A DNA stretch of 6,604 nt from Deinococcales bacterium. Lineage in GTDB: Bacteria; Deinococcota; Deinococci; Deinococcales; Deinococcaceae. The notes beneath the pieces were generated by a model that was not told where the DNA came from, ran no database searches, and saw nothing but the letters and a program-made list of their open reading frames with translations. Positions 1 to 6,057 of the stretch are shown piece by piece; the first letter of the stretch is position 1, and each line of letters opens with the position of its first letter. A program made the position numbers and the translations under genes. The stretch lies in assembly GCA_025359705.1 (NCBI GenBank), contig JANYFS010000355.1, positions 1-6,604 of the forward strand. The letters run 5' to 3'.

Positions 1-1658
1 GGCATTTGCAAAAAATTGGCGCACCTACCCTGTGGAATCTGGGCTTTAAAGGTCAGGGCATCCGTATTGGAACCCTAGATACCGGCATCGACCCCAACCA
101 CCCCGAATTGGTGGGTAAAATTGCCGCCTTTGCCGAATTTGATGACCAAGGTGCTAGGGTGAGCAGTGCGCCCCACGACTCGGGCAACCACGGAACGCAC
201 ACCGCAGGCTTACTGGTGGGCAAAACCGTAGGGGTGGCCCCCGATGCCAAATTGCTGAGTGCTTTGGTCTTGCCGCCCAGTGGGGGAACCTTTGCCCAAG
301 TGATCGCGGGAATGCAGTGGGTTATCGATCCAGACGGCAACCCCGCCACCAACGACGGGGCCAATGTGGTTTCCCTATCGATTGGTTTGCCCGGGCTGTA
401 CAACGAATTCATTCAACCCACTCAAAATCTGCTCAAAGCGGGGATCATCCCCGTGTACGCCGCTGGAAACTTTGGCCCTGGCGCGGGAACGGTGGGTTCA
501 CCTGGGGGCATCCCCGAGGCTTTAAGTGTGGGCGCAACCACCCAGAGCGACGCAGTAGCCCCCTACTCGAGCCGTGGCCCCGTAGTTTGGGCCGCGCCTT
601 ACAGCAACAGCTTCAACAAGCCCGATCTGGTGGCTCCAGGGGATATTGTCACCTCGAGCTTTCCTGGAGGCGCATATGCCGCCCTTTCAGGGACTTCGCA
701 GGCCACCCCGATTGTGGCGGGGGCCATTGCGGTTTTGATGTCCGCCAAACCTGGTTTAACCTTCGACCAAGCCAAAGCCGCCCTGTTCTCGAGCGCCACT
801 AAATTGGGCGGCGGGGTCAACTCGAGCAGTGGTCAGGGTCTGATCAATTTGCCCGCTGCTGCGGCGGCCTTGGGAATCAATGTCAGCCCTACCCCAACTC
901 CTACACCCACGCCCACCCCAACTCCCCCTCCCACTGGAGCTGTTCGCAAGCTCAGTGTGCTTTTGGTTCTCAATGACGACGGCATCGACCCCAACTTGGT
1001 CAGCTATTACCGCGACCCAGTGAAACAAAACGCCTCGAGCGCCTTTTTGTGGAACGTTTCCAAGCAGGGGCCAGTCCCCCTCGCTGAACTGAAAAAGTAC
1101 CAAGTGGCTTTTTGGATTGCTGGGGAAAACTACCAAAACACCCTGACTGCACGAGATCAGCAGGTGTTGGGGCAGTATCTGGACGGCGGCGGCTATCTGT
1201 TGGTCAGTGGTCAAGATATTGGCTATGAAATCGGCTCGAGCGCCTTTTATAGCACCTACCTGAAAACCAAATTTGTGGGCGATAGCTCGGGAACCGACAA
1301 AATCGACGGCAACGCCCCCACCGATGGCAACTATGTCTTGAATGCGGCTGGCGGGGCCAAAAACCAGTATTACCCCGATGTGTTGGCTCCAATAAATGGC
1401 TCGAGTATTGGGGCCACTTGGAACGGGGTAGGAACCAAAGCGGGCATGTTGCAACCCCAATCAGTGCAAAGCGGCGGCGACAAGGGTGCGGGCAGCCTGA
1501 AAATCCAAGCCCAATCCGCAGGTGAACCCGCAGGCGCGATGATCCTCAACGATGCGGGCAAGTACCGCACTGCCAATTTAGGTTTCGGCCTCGAGGCGTT
1601 GGGTGCTGCCGAGCGCTCGAGCTTGGTCAAGAAGTTGCTCGAGTGGTTTGGACGGTAG
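1..1658 (+). CDS. Subtilisin-like (S8) serine protease with C-terminal alpha/beta domain, 5' partial
   Basis: Endopeptidase of the subtilase family, expected to be secreted. The reading frame is open from the first full codon (3-5) to TAG at 1656-1658. The TTG at 6 is probably internal, because the text there (IGAPTLWNLGFKGQGI) is the usual start of a mature subtilase domain; signal peptide and pro-region should lie upstream. Counting from that TTG, the catalytic triad is Asp25 (LDTGID), His62 (NHGTHTAG) and Ser231 (SGTSQATP), with oxyanion Asn155 (AAGN). The usual Met after GTS is Gln here. Residues 295-312 are a Pro-Thr linker. The remaining ~238 residues form an alpha/beta domain with strand-like segments SVLLVLNDDG, VAFWIAGENY and GGGYLLVSGQDIGYE, resembling the amidotransferase-like domain that follows other secreted peptidases. 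No terminator is convincing after the stop; only a 5-bp AGCGC/GCGCT stem (1657-1670) without a T-run. The substrate is unknown. Confidence 0.93.
   Translation, partial: HLQKIGAPTLWNLGFKGQGIRIGTLDTGIDPNHPELVGKIAAFAEFDDQGARVSSAPHDSGNHGTHTAGLLVGKTVGVAPDAKLLSALVLPPSGGTFAQVIAGMQWVIDPDGNPATNDGANVVSLSIGLPGLYNEFIQPTQNLLKAGIIPVYAAGNFGPGAGTVGSPGGIPEALSVGATTQSDAVAPYSSRGPVVWAAPYSNSFNKPDLVAPGDIVTSSFPGGAYAALSGTSQATPIVAGAIAVLMSAKPGLTFDQAKAALFSSATKLGGGVNSSSGQGLINLPAAAAALGINVSPTPTPTPTPTPTPPPTGAVRKLSVLLVLNDDGIDPNLVSYYRDPVKQNASSAFLWNVSKQGPVPLAELKKYQVAFWIAGENYQNTLTARDQQVLGQYLDGGGYLLVSGQDIGYEIGSSAFYSTYLKTKFVGDSSGTDKIDGNAPTDGNYVLNAAGGAKNQYYPDVLAPINGSSIGATWNGVGTKAGMLQPQSVQSGGDKGAGSLKIQAQSAGEPAGAMILNDAGKYRTANLGFGLEALGAAERSSLVKKLLEWFGR
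888..941 (+). repeat. Pro-Thr repeat encoding an interdomain linker
   Basis: Eighteen codons spell alternating Pro and Thr and end PPPT. Both residues use several codons (CCT, CCA, CCC; ACC, ACT, ACA, ACG), so the DNA repeat is degenerate while the peptide repeat is kept. Such linkers join catalytic and accessory domains in extracellular enzymes. A looser Pro/Thr-rich stretch also ends the membrane protein encoded at 1998-2372. Confidence 0.85.
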
Positions 1659-1675
1659 CGCTGTAGCGCTTTGCG

Positions 1676-1747
1676 CTGTCTTGACCTTAAAGCAGCACCT
1701 GTCTTGGCCCAACTGCGCCACCTGTCTTGACCTTAAAGCAGCACCTG
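1676..1747. repeat. Three-unit 23-bp tandem repeat (A-B-A')
   Basis: Units at 1676-1698, 1699-1721 and 1722-1744 all begin CTGTCTTG and end CAC. The first and third are identical, and the identity runs on to give a 26-bp perfect direct repeat (1676-1701 and 1722-1747). The middle unit matches the others at 16 of 23 positions. The array begins 17 bases after the protease stop codon. There are no separate spacers, so it is not a CRISPR array. Confidence 0.85.
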
Positions 1748-1748
1748 A

Positions 1749-1795
1749 CGGGCTTGGTCGCTCACGGGGCGGGCCGCTGGCGGGCTTGGTCGCTC
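1749..1795. repeat. 15-bp direct repeat pair
   Basis: CGGGCTTGGTCGCTC occurs at 1749-1763 and again at 1781-1795, a 32-bp offset, separated by a GC-rich stretch. The second copy runs straight into a CTCGAG site at 1793. It directly follows the 23-bp array, so the two may have arisen together by slippage. Confidence 0.8.
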
Positions 1796-1808
1796 GAGAG
1801 GGCGCGAA

Positions 1809-1848
1809 GGCGTGAGAGCAAGAGGGCGTGAGAGCAAGAGGGCAAGAG
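1809..1848. repeat. Purine-rich 16-bp tandem repeat
   Basis: GGCGTGAGAGCAAGAG is present twice in direct tandem (1809-1824, 1825-1840), followed by a shortened GGCAAGAG unit (1841-1848) and more G/A-rich sequence to about 1860. The plus strand is almost all purine over roughly 50 bases. This may reflect replication slippage; a structural role is possible but not shown. Confidence 0.8.
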
Positions 1849-1865
1849 GGCGGGAAGAGATTATG

Positions 1866-1902
1866 CGAGGGGTGGTTATCTTTGGCGTGCTTACCCCCCT
1901 CG
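1866..1902. other. Imperfect inverted repeat, possible stem-loop
   Basis: CGAGGGG (1866-1872) pairs perfectly with CCCCTCG (1896-1902). After a bulged T1873, GGT (1874-1876) pairs with ACC (1893-1895), giving 10 pairs around a 16-base loop. No T-run follows on either strand, so an intrinsic terminator is unlikely. The right arm overlaps a CTCGAG site (1899-1904). Confidence 0.4.
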
Positions 1903-1918
1903 AGCCACCAAATCCTTT

Positions 1919-1954
1919 ACGAAAAACGAATAACGAACCACCCAACGAAAAACG
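1919..1954. repeat. A-rich ACGAA-type repeats
   Basis: ACGAAAAACG occurs at 1919-1928 and 1945-1954, with further TAACGAA and TAACG variants between and after. This A-rich block stands out from the GC-rich surroundings and lies 30-80 bases upstream of the LapA-like start, where upstream promoter or regulator contacts could fall. No known operator is recognised. Confidence 0.5.
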
Positions 1955-1985
1955 GAAAACACATAACGCCCCATCCATAAAACGC

Positions 1986-1991
1986 TAGACT
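1986..1991 (+). promoter_or_regulatory. Candidate -10 box of a leaderless promoter (TAGACT)
   Basis: TAGACT fits the TANNNT -10 consensus and ends 6 bases before the GTG at 1998, so transcription would start at or next to the start codon. No Shine-Dalgarno sequence precedes that GTG. This spacing is typical of leaderless genes in Deinococcus and Thermus relatives. No clear -35 box is seen about 17 bases upstream, which lowers confidence. It would drive the LapA-like gene and recJ. Confidence 0.4.
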
Positions 1992-1997
1992 AGAACG

Positions 1998-2372
1998 GTG
2001 AAAGTCGTCCAATACCTACAGGTCATCGCACTGTTTGCACTTCTTGCCTACAGCGTGCTGATCGGCCTCGAGAATCCGCGTCCGCTCAAGTTACCTCTTT
2101 GGGACGGAGACGCGCTCGAGGTTCCTTCGTTTTATTTGGTGGGGGGCGCTTTGGTGTTGGGTGCGGCGTATGCAGCGTTATTGTTCTTGCCCCATCTGAT
2201 CCGCCGTGCTTTTGTGGCGCGGCGTGAGCGCAGCAGGCGCAAAGAACTCGAGGGGAAACTCAAGGGCGCGGTGGAAGCCAAACTTGCTATCCCCGCAAAT
2301 CCCACCTCGAGCGTGGTAACTCCAACACCAAATCCAACACCCCCACCCCAATTGCAAAAGAGAGACCCTTGA
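1998..2372 (+). CDS. Small two-helix membrane protein, LapA (DUF1049)-like
   Basis: A 124-residue protein with two hydrophobic helices, about residues 5-24 (LQVIALFALLAYSVLIGL) and 45-64 (FYLVGGALVLGAAYAALLF). They are joined by a short loop containing ENPRPLKLPLW, the pattern of LapA-domain proteins, in which an N-terminal hairpin carries an N-x-x-P-v-x-l-p/f-l type segment. A strongly basic, probably coiled-coil cytoplasmic stretch follows (69-90, RRAFVARRERSRRKELEGK), then a Pro/Thr-rich tail. GTG is chosen as start because the hydrophobic helix begins within a few residues and the TAGACT box lies just upstream. The stop overlaps the recJ start (TTGA at 2369-2372). Proteobacterial LapA works with LapB in lipopolysaccharide assembly control; that role should not be transferred here without LapB. 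Function is otherwise unknown. Confidence 0.8.
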   Translation: MKVVQYLQVIALFALLAYSVLIGLENPRPLKLPLWDGDALEVPSFYLVGGALVLGAAYAALLFLPHLIRRAFVARRERSRRKELEGKLKGAVEAKLAIPANPTSSVVTPTPNPTPPPQLQKRDP

Positions 2373-4558
2373 CCCTGATCACCCACACCCTTCCCGCCCA
2401 AAGCACCCGCTGGCTGCTGTCCATGCCCGCGCCCCGCGCCAAACTGCTCGAGCTAAGCAAATCTTTGGGCATCTCCCCACTGATGGCGGCGGTGCTTGCC
2501 AGTCGGGGCTTAGACCCGATTGCCCTCGAGCATCCTTTGGAACTCACACCCAACCCCGCGCTACTCGAGGCGGCCCGCCGCATTGTTAAAGCAATTCAGG
2601 CCAAAAAACGCATCCGCATTCACGGCGACTACGATGCCGACGGCATCACCGCCTCGAGCCTGCTGATGCTGGGTTTGCGCGATCTGGGAGCGCAGGTTCA
2701 TGCTTTTATCCCCCGCCGTTTGTACGAGGGTTACGGCATTCACCCCGATAAAGTCGCCGAGCATATCGAAAGCTGCGACCTGATGATCACGGTGGACTGC
2801 GGGGTCAGCAACCTCGAGGAAGTGGAGGCCATCACCCAAGGCGGCACCGAAGTGATCATCACCGATCACCACAGCCCAGGACACGAAATCCCCAATTGTT
2901 TGGTGGTTCACCCCGCCCTGACCCCCAACTATGACCACGATGTCCACAACCTGACGGGTGCGGGGGTGGCTTACCATCTACTGTGGGCGGTTCGCCTCGA
3001 GCTGGGAATGCCTGCGCCGCTCGAGTACGCCGATCTTGCCGCCATTGGTATTGTGGCGGATGTGGCCCCACTCATTGGCGAAAACCGCGCCTTGGTAGTG
3101 GCGGGCTTGGAAGCCATGCAAGACAGCCATAACGTCGGATTGCGGGCTTTAATTCGAGAATTGCAACTCACTCGAGCGCCCACCGCCACCGACATCGCCT
3201 TTTTGATTGCCCCAAGGATCAACGCGGCAGGTCGCTTAGGTGAAGCCGACACGGTACTCGAGTTTCTGACCACTCAAAGCGAACACCAAGCCCAATCTTT
3301 GGCGCTGTATATGGACATGCGAAACAAGGATCGGCGGGTGATCCAAGACCAAATGCTGCTCGAGGCGCTCGAGATTGTCGATCCGAGCGACCCCGCCATC
3401 GTGATCACCAAAGAAGGCTGGCACGCGGGAATTATGGGCATTGTGGCAGCCAAACTGCTCGAGACGTATTACAAACCGGTTTTTATCATCGCCCAAGGCA
3501 AGGGTTCGGTGCGCTCCACCCCAGGTATCAGCGCGGTGGAAGGGCTGCGCCAAAGCGCCCATTTGCTCAAACGCTACGGCGGACACACGGGGGCGGCGGG
3601 TTTTTCGATCTACGACCAGAATATTCCCGCCCTGCGCGATGAACTGCATCAGTACGCCAGAGGCTTTCCCGTTCCCGTTCCCACCGTACAACTGGACGCA
3701 CCGCTGCCCCAAGGCGCGATCACCCGCAGTTTCCTCGAGGAGATCAGCCAGCTCGAGCCATATGGTCAAGGCATCCGCGCCCCGCTGTGGTGGGTTTCGG
3801 GTTTGCTAAATATGGGTACTCAGATGGGCAAAACCAAGCAGCACTACCAATTCGATTTGGCTGGAATGCGTGGAAAAAAATGGTCCTTTCGTGGCCCCTC
3901 CAGCGGTCAGGCAGTACAAGCCGCGGTGCGTCTGGGCCTCAATGAGTACAAAGGCAAAGTCTCGCTCGAGTATGAGGCCGAAAATCTAGCCACCGCCGTG
4001 CGGATCGAACTGGGGGGCTGTGATGCTCAGAATCTGCCCACTACCCACCTGCCCAATCTCCGCCGCCTGGAACCCAAAACCGCCCTAGCCTTGCTCGAGG
4101 GTGGACAGTGGGCTGCCTACGCCACAGGGGAAGGCCGCACCTTCCTCGAGCAGCGTTTCCCCAAGGTGGTTTTGTTGAGTCCAGATCCCGAACAAAATCA
4201 AGATGTTCAAAAAATCATCCTGATGGCCCTGCCCCCTGCTGCCAGCCTAAAGTATTGGCTAAGTGGTTGCGAAGTGGCTTTTTCGTGGGGCGAAAAAACC
4301 CTACTCGAGCTGGAAAGCGCCTACCACCACACCCTCGAGGGACTGAAAACCCGCCGCCATGACCCTATTTTTGAAACCATTTTGCAAGAAATCGGTATCG
4401 AGTCCAGCTTTCAATTGCACGGCCCCAACCTATGGAAAAGCCAAACCCTGCGCCTCGAGGCCACCGAAGCCTTCCTCAAGCATCAATGGGCGCAGCTCTA
4501 CCGCCATCTGGGAATTGAAGATTTCTCTCGAGCAGTGCGGGTTTTGGCAGCGGAGTAA
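2369..4558 (+). CDS. recJ: Single-stranded-DNA-specific exonuclease RecJ
   Basis: RecJ is a metal-dependent 5'-3' exonuclease on single-stranded DNA, used in recombination, mismatch and base excision repair and fork processing. The 729 residues show the DHH core: HGDYDADG (85-92), TVDCGVSN (141-148), TDHHSPG (165-171) and IVADVAPL (228-235). The DHHA1 part follows with WHAGIMGIVA (351-360), GKGSVRS (377-383) and YGGHTGAAGF (403-412). LEPYGQG (462-468) opens the nucleic-acid-binding OB domain; the usual GNPxP after it reads GIRAP. About 170 further residues (roughly 560-729) form an extra C-terminal domain, as in Deinococcus RecJ and unlike shorter RecJ proteins. The TTG at 2369 overlaps the preceding stop by four bases, suggesting translational coupling, and keeps the TRWLLSMP segment found near the N-terminus of Thermus RecJ; ATG at 2423 would remove it. 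The gene carries 21 CTCGAG sites, 18 of them read as Leu-Glu. Confidence 0.97.
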   Translation: MTLITHTLPAQSTRWLLSMPAPRAKLLELSKSLGISPLMAAVLASRGLDPIALEHPLELTPNPALLEAARRIVKAIQAKKRIRIHGDYDADGITASSLLMLGLRDLGAQVHAFIPRRLYEGYGIHPDKVAEHIESCDLMITVDCGVSNLEEVEAITQGGTEVIITDHHSPGHEIPNCLVVHPALTPNYDHDVHNLTGAGVAYHLLWAVRLELGMPAPLEYADLAAIGIVADVAPLIGENRALVVAGLEAMQDSHNVGLRALIRELQLTRAPTATDIAFLIAPRINAAGRLGEADTVLEFLTTQSEHQAQSLALYMDMRNKDRRVIQDQMLLEALEIVDPSDPAIVITKEGWHAGIMGIVAAKLLETYYKPVFIIAQGKGSVRSTPGISAVEGLRQSAHLLKRYGGHTGAAGFSIYDQNIPALRDELHQYARGFPVPVPTVQLDAPLPQGAITRSFLEEISQLEPYGQGIRAPLWWVSGLLNMGTQMGKTKQHYQFDLAGMRGKKWSFRGPSSGQAVQAAVRLGLNEYKGKVSLEYEAENLATAVRIELGGCDAQNLPTTHLPNLRRLEPKTALALLEGGQWAAYATGEGRTFLEQRFPKVVLLSPDPEQNQDVQKIILMALPPAASLKYWLSGCEVAFSWGEKTLLELESAYHHTLEGLKTRRHDPIFETILQEIGIESSFQLHGPNLWKSQTLRLEATEAFLKHQWAQLYRHLGIEDFSRAVRVLAAE

Positions 4559-4574
4559 GATCTCTTTTAGATGT

Positions 4575-4641
4575 TTAATAAAAATACTTAATAAACATGG
4601 TTTAATAAATAGGGTTTAATAAACATGGTTAATAAAAATGA
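4575..4641 (+). repeat. Five-copy TTAATAAA direct-repeat array before the MFS gene
   Basis: TTAATAAA begins at 4575, 4588, 4602, 4616 and 4629, a 13-14 bp period. Units 2 and 4 continue CATGG; units 1 and 5 continue AAAT; unit 3 continues TAGGG. The last unit runs into the ATG at 4638, so the transporter start codon is part of the repeat. The block is very AT-rich compared with its flanks and lacks a Shine-Dalgarno sequence. It could hold promoter or operator sites or be a slippage-prone tract; the sequence alone does not decide. Confidence 0.85.
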
Positions 4642-6005
4642 CTAACAAACAAAACATGACCCCCCTCGAGCCAGTAGCCTCAAGCCCGCCCCCTTCTTTT
4701 CCCTCGAGTGAAGCTATTCACCGCACCATGCGCTTTTCCACCCTCGAGGGGAGCGTAACCCAAATTTTTATCAACTGGACCACCGGAAGCGTGCTCACTG
4801 GGATGATGCTGCACTATGGGGCCAGCACCTTCGAGCTGGCGATGGTGGCAAGTGTACCCCTGCTGGCCCAATCGATTAGCCCTTTTGCAGCGTATATGGC
4901 AGGGCTTTTTGGGCGACGCAAGCGCCTGATGATTGTGTTTGCGCTGATTGGGCGGGGTTGCTGGATTCTGGCGGCATTTTTGCCGTGGTTGCCCATTCCA
5001 GATGCGGTTAAGCCGCTGTTTTTGGTGCTTTTGGTGGCCTTCTCGAGCGTGTTTCAGGCCGCCTGTGGAACCTTGTGGGCCGCCCTCATGGGCGATTTGG
5101 TGCCAGGTGAAGAGCGGGGCAGCTACTTTGGTTTTCGGGCAGGTTTATCAGGAGTGATCGGGATGTTGGGCAATATGGCGGCTGGAGTTATGTTGGACAA
5201 GCTCGAGGCTCCGCTCAATTTTCAGATGGTGCTGTTTATATCGGTACTGTTGGCCTTGATTGGGATTGCGCTCTACAGTACCCATGTCGAGCCACCGCCA
5301 CCGCCCCGCCAGAAGATCACCGAAACCCTGCTCGAGCCGTGGCAAGATAACAACTTCAGACGGTTGCTGCACTTTGCAATGTATTGGCAAGCCTCGGTGT
5401 TGTTGGCTGCTCCCTTCGTGTTCACTTATTTTATCCGCGAACTCAAGCTCAGCTTTACCCAAATTGCCATCTGGACTGTAGTAGGCGCAAGCTGTGCCTT
5501 ATTTACCAATGCCTTGTGGGGCAAAGTTGCCGATAAAGTGGGCAACAAAGCCGTGGTACAAATTGGCACTTTTTTGGCAGGATCTTTGATGCCAAGCTGT
5601 TGGATTTTGGCTGGGCTAACGGGGAATATCAATTATGTGTGGCTGAGTGCGGTTTTTGACGCACTGGCTTGGGGTGCGGTTAACCCTGCTTTGTTCAATT
5701 TGGCGGTGGTTAGTGCCAAAAAAGAGAGCCGCCTGAGTTTTATTGCGGCCTTTGGTTTGGCAACCGGAATTGCAGGTTTTGTGGGCGGTCTGGCCTCTGG
5801 CCCCCTCCTCGAGCTATTTCGGGGTTGGTTTAGGGGAGGCACTGCTTGGACGGGATACCACACCCTATTTGCGGTTTCGGGAGCTTTGCGAATGTTGGCT
5901 TGGCTTTTGGTGCGCCCCATCCAAGAAACCCACGCTTGGAGAGCGCGGGATGTCTTGCGCGAAATTCGGCGCTGGCGCAATGGCGGTTTTCCGTGGCACA
6001 ACTGA
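4638..6005 (+). CDS. Major facilitator superfamily (MFS) transporter
   Basis: A 455-residue polytopic membrane protein with about 12 hydrophobic segments in two halves, split near residues 215-245 by a Pro-rich, charged loop (EPPPPPRQKITE). Loop 2-3 carries a degenerate MFS motif A (AGLFGRRKRLM, 88-98), repeated in the second half as LWGKVADKVGNK (293-304). GDLVPGEERGSYFGFR (152-167) resembles the conserved segment after helix 4 in prokaryotic MFS carriers of unknown substrate. The first ~30 residues are Pro/Ser-rich and non-hydrophobic, so the true start could be ATG 4638, ATG 4656 or, less likely, ATG 4728 (MRFSTLEG); none has a clear ribosome site. It is expected to be a secondary active carrier in the cytoplasmic membrane; substrate and direction are unknown. 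It lies 79 bases after recJ and may have its own promoter in the TTAATAAA array. Confidence 0.9.
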   Translation: MTNKQNMTPLEPVASSPPPSFPSSEAIHRTMRFSTLEGSVTQIFINWTTGSVLTGMMLHYGASTFELAMVASVPLLAQSISPFAAYMAGLFGRRKRLMIVFALIGRGCWILAAFLPWLPIPDAVKPLFLVLLVAFSSVFQAACGTLWAALMGDLVPGEERGSYFGFRAGLSGVIGMLGNMAAGVMLDKLEAPLNFQMVLFISVLLALIGIALYSTHVEPPPPPRQKITETLLEPWQDNNFRRLLHFAMYWQASVLLAAPFVFTYFIRELKLSFTQIAIWTVVGASCALFTNALWGKVADKVGNKAVVQIGTFLAGSLMPSCWILAGLTGNINYVWLSAVFDALAWGAVNPALFNLAVVSAKKESRLSFIAAFGLATGIAGFVGGLASGPLLELFRGWFRGGTAWTGYHTLFAVSGALRMLAWLLVRPIQETHAWRARDVLREIRRWRNGGFPWHN

Positions 6006-6057
6006 AACTTGGCTTGGATGACTGGATGGGCAGCAGAAGGGTAACTCGAACCTGTTT

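Larger units (their letters stand above)
1659..1997. other. Repeat-rich intergenic region with no credible gene
   Basis: This 339-base stretch separates the protease from the LapA-like gene. From left to right it holds a 23-bp tandem repeat, a 15-bp direct repeat, a purine-rich 16-bp tandem repeat, a 10-bp inverted repeat, A-rich ACGAA-type repeats and a likely -10 box. Open frames crossing it translate to low-complexity peptides (for example recurring SRPLAL on the minus strand) that only mirror the DNA repeats. Two CTCGAG sites (1793, 1899) occur here. Confidence 0.75.

Noticed and set aside
756..1460. Long minus-strand open frame of 234 codons inside the protease gene
   Set aside because: It lies opposite a gene with a clear catalytic triad and domain structure, shows no recognisable family, and is the usual antisense shadow of a GC-rich gene.
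1657..1670. Intrinsic terminator after the protease gene
   Set aside because: The stem is only 5 bp (AGCGC/GCGCT) and is followed by TTGCGCTG rather than a T-run.
1676..1747. Possible small or decayed CRISPR array
   Set aside because: The units are contiguous 23-mers with no unique spacers of regular length, and no cas gene is in the window.
1733..1978. Minus-strand open frame of 81 codons in the intergenic region
   Set aside because: Its peptide is low-complexity (repeated SRPLAL) and simply reflects the DNA repeats; it has no recognisable domain or ribosome site.
3236..3769. Minus-strand open frame of 177 codons inside recJ
   Set aside because: It is antisense to conserved RecJ motifs and has no recognisable protein family.
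6006..6057. Bidirectional terminator between the convergent MFS and hsdR genes
   Set aside because: There is a short T-run at 6055-6059, but the only preceding pairing (AGGGT with AACCT) is short and mismatched; not strong enough to call.
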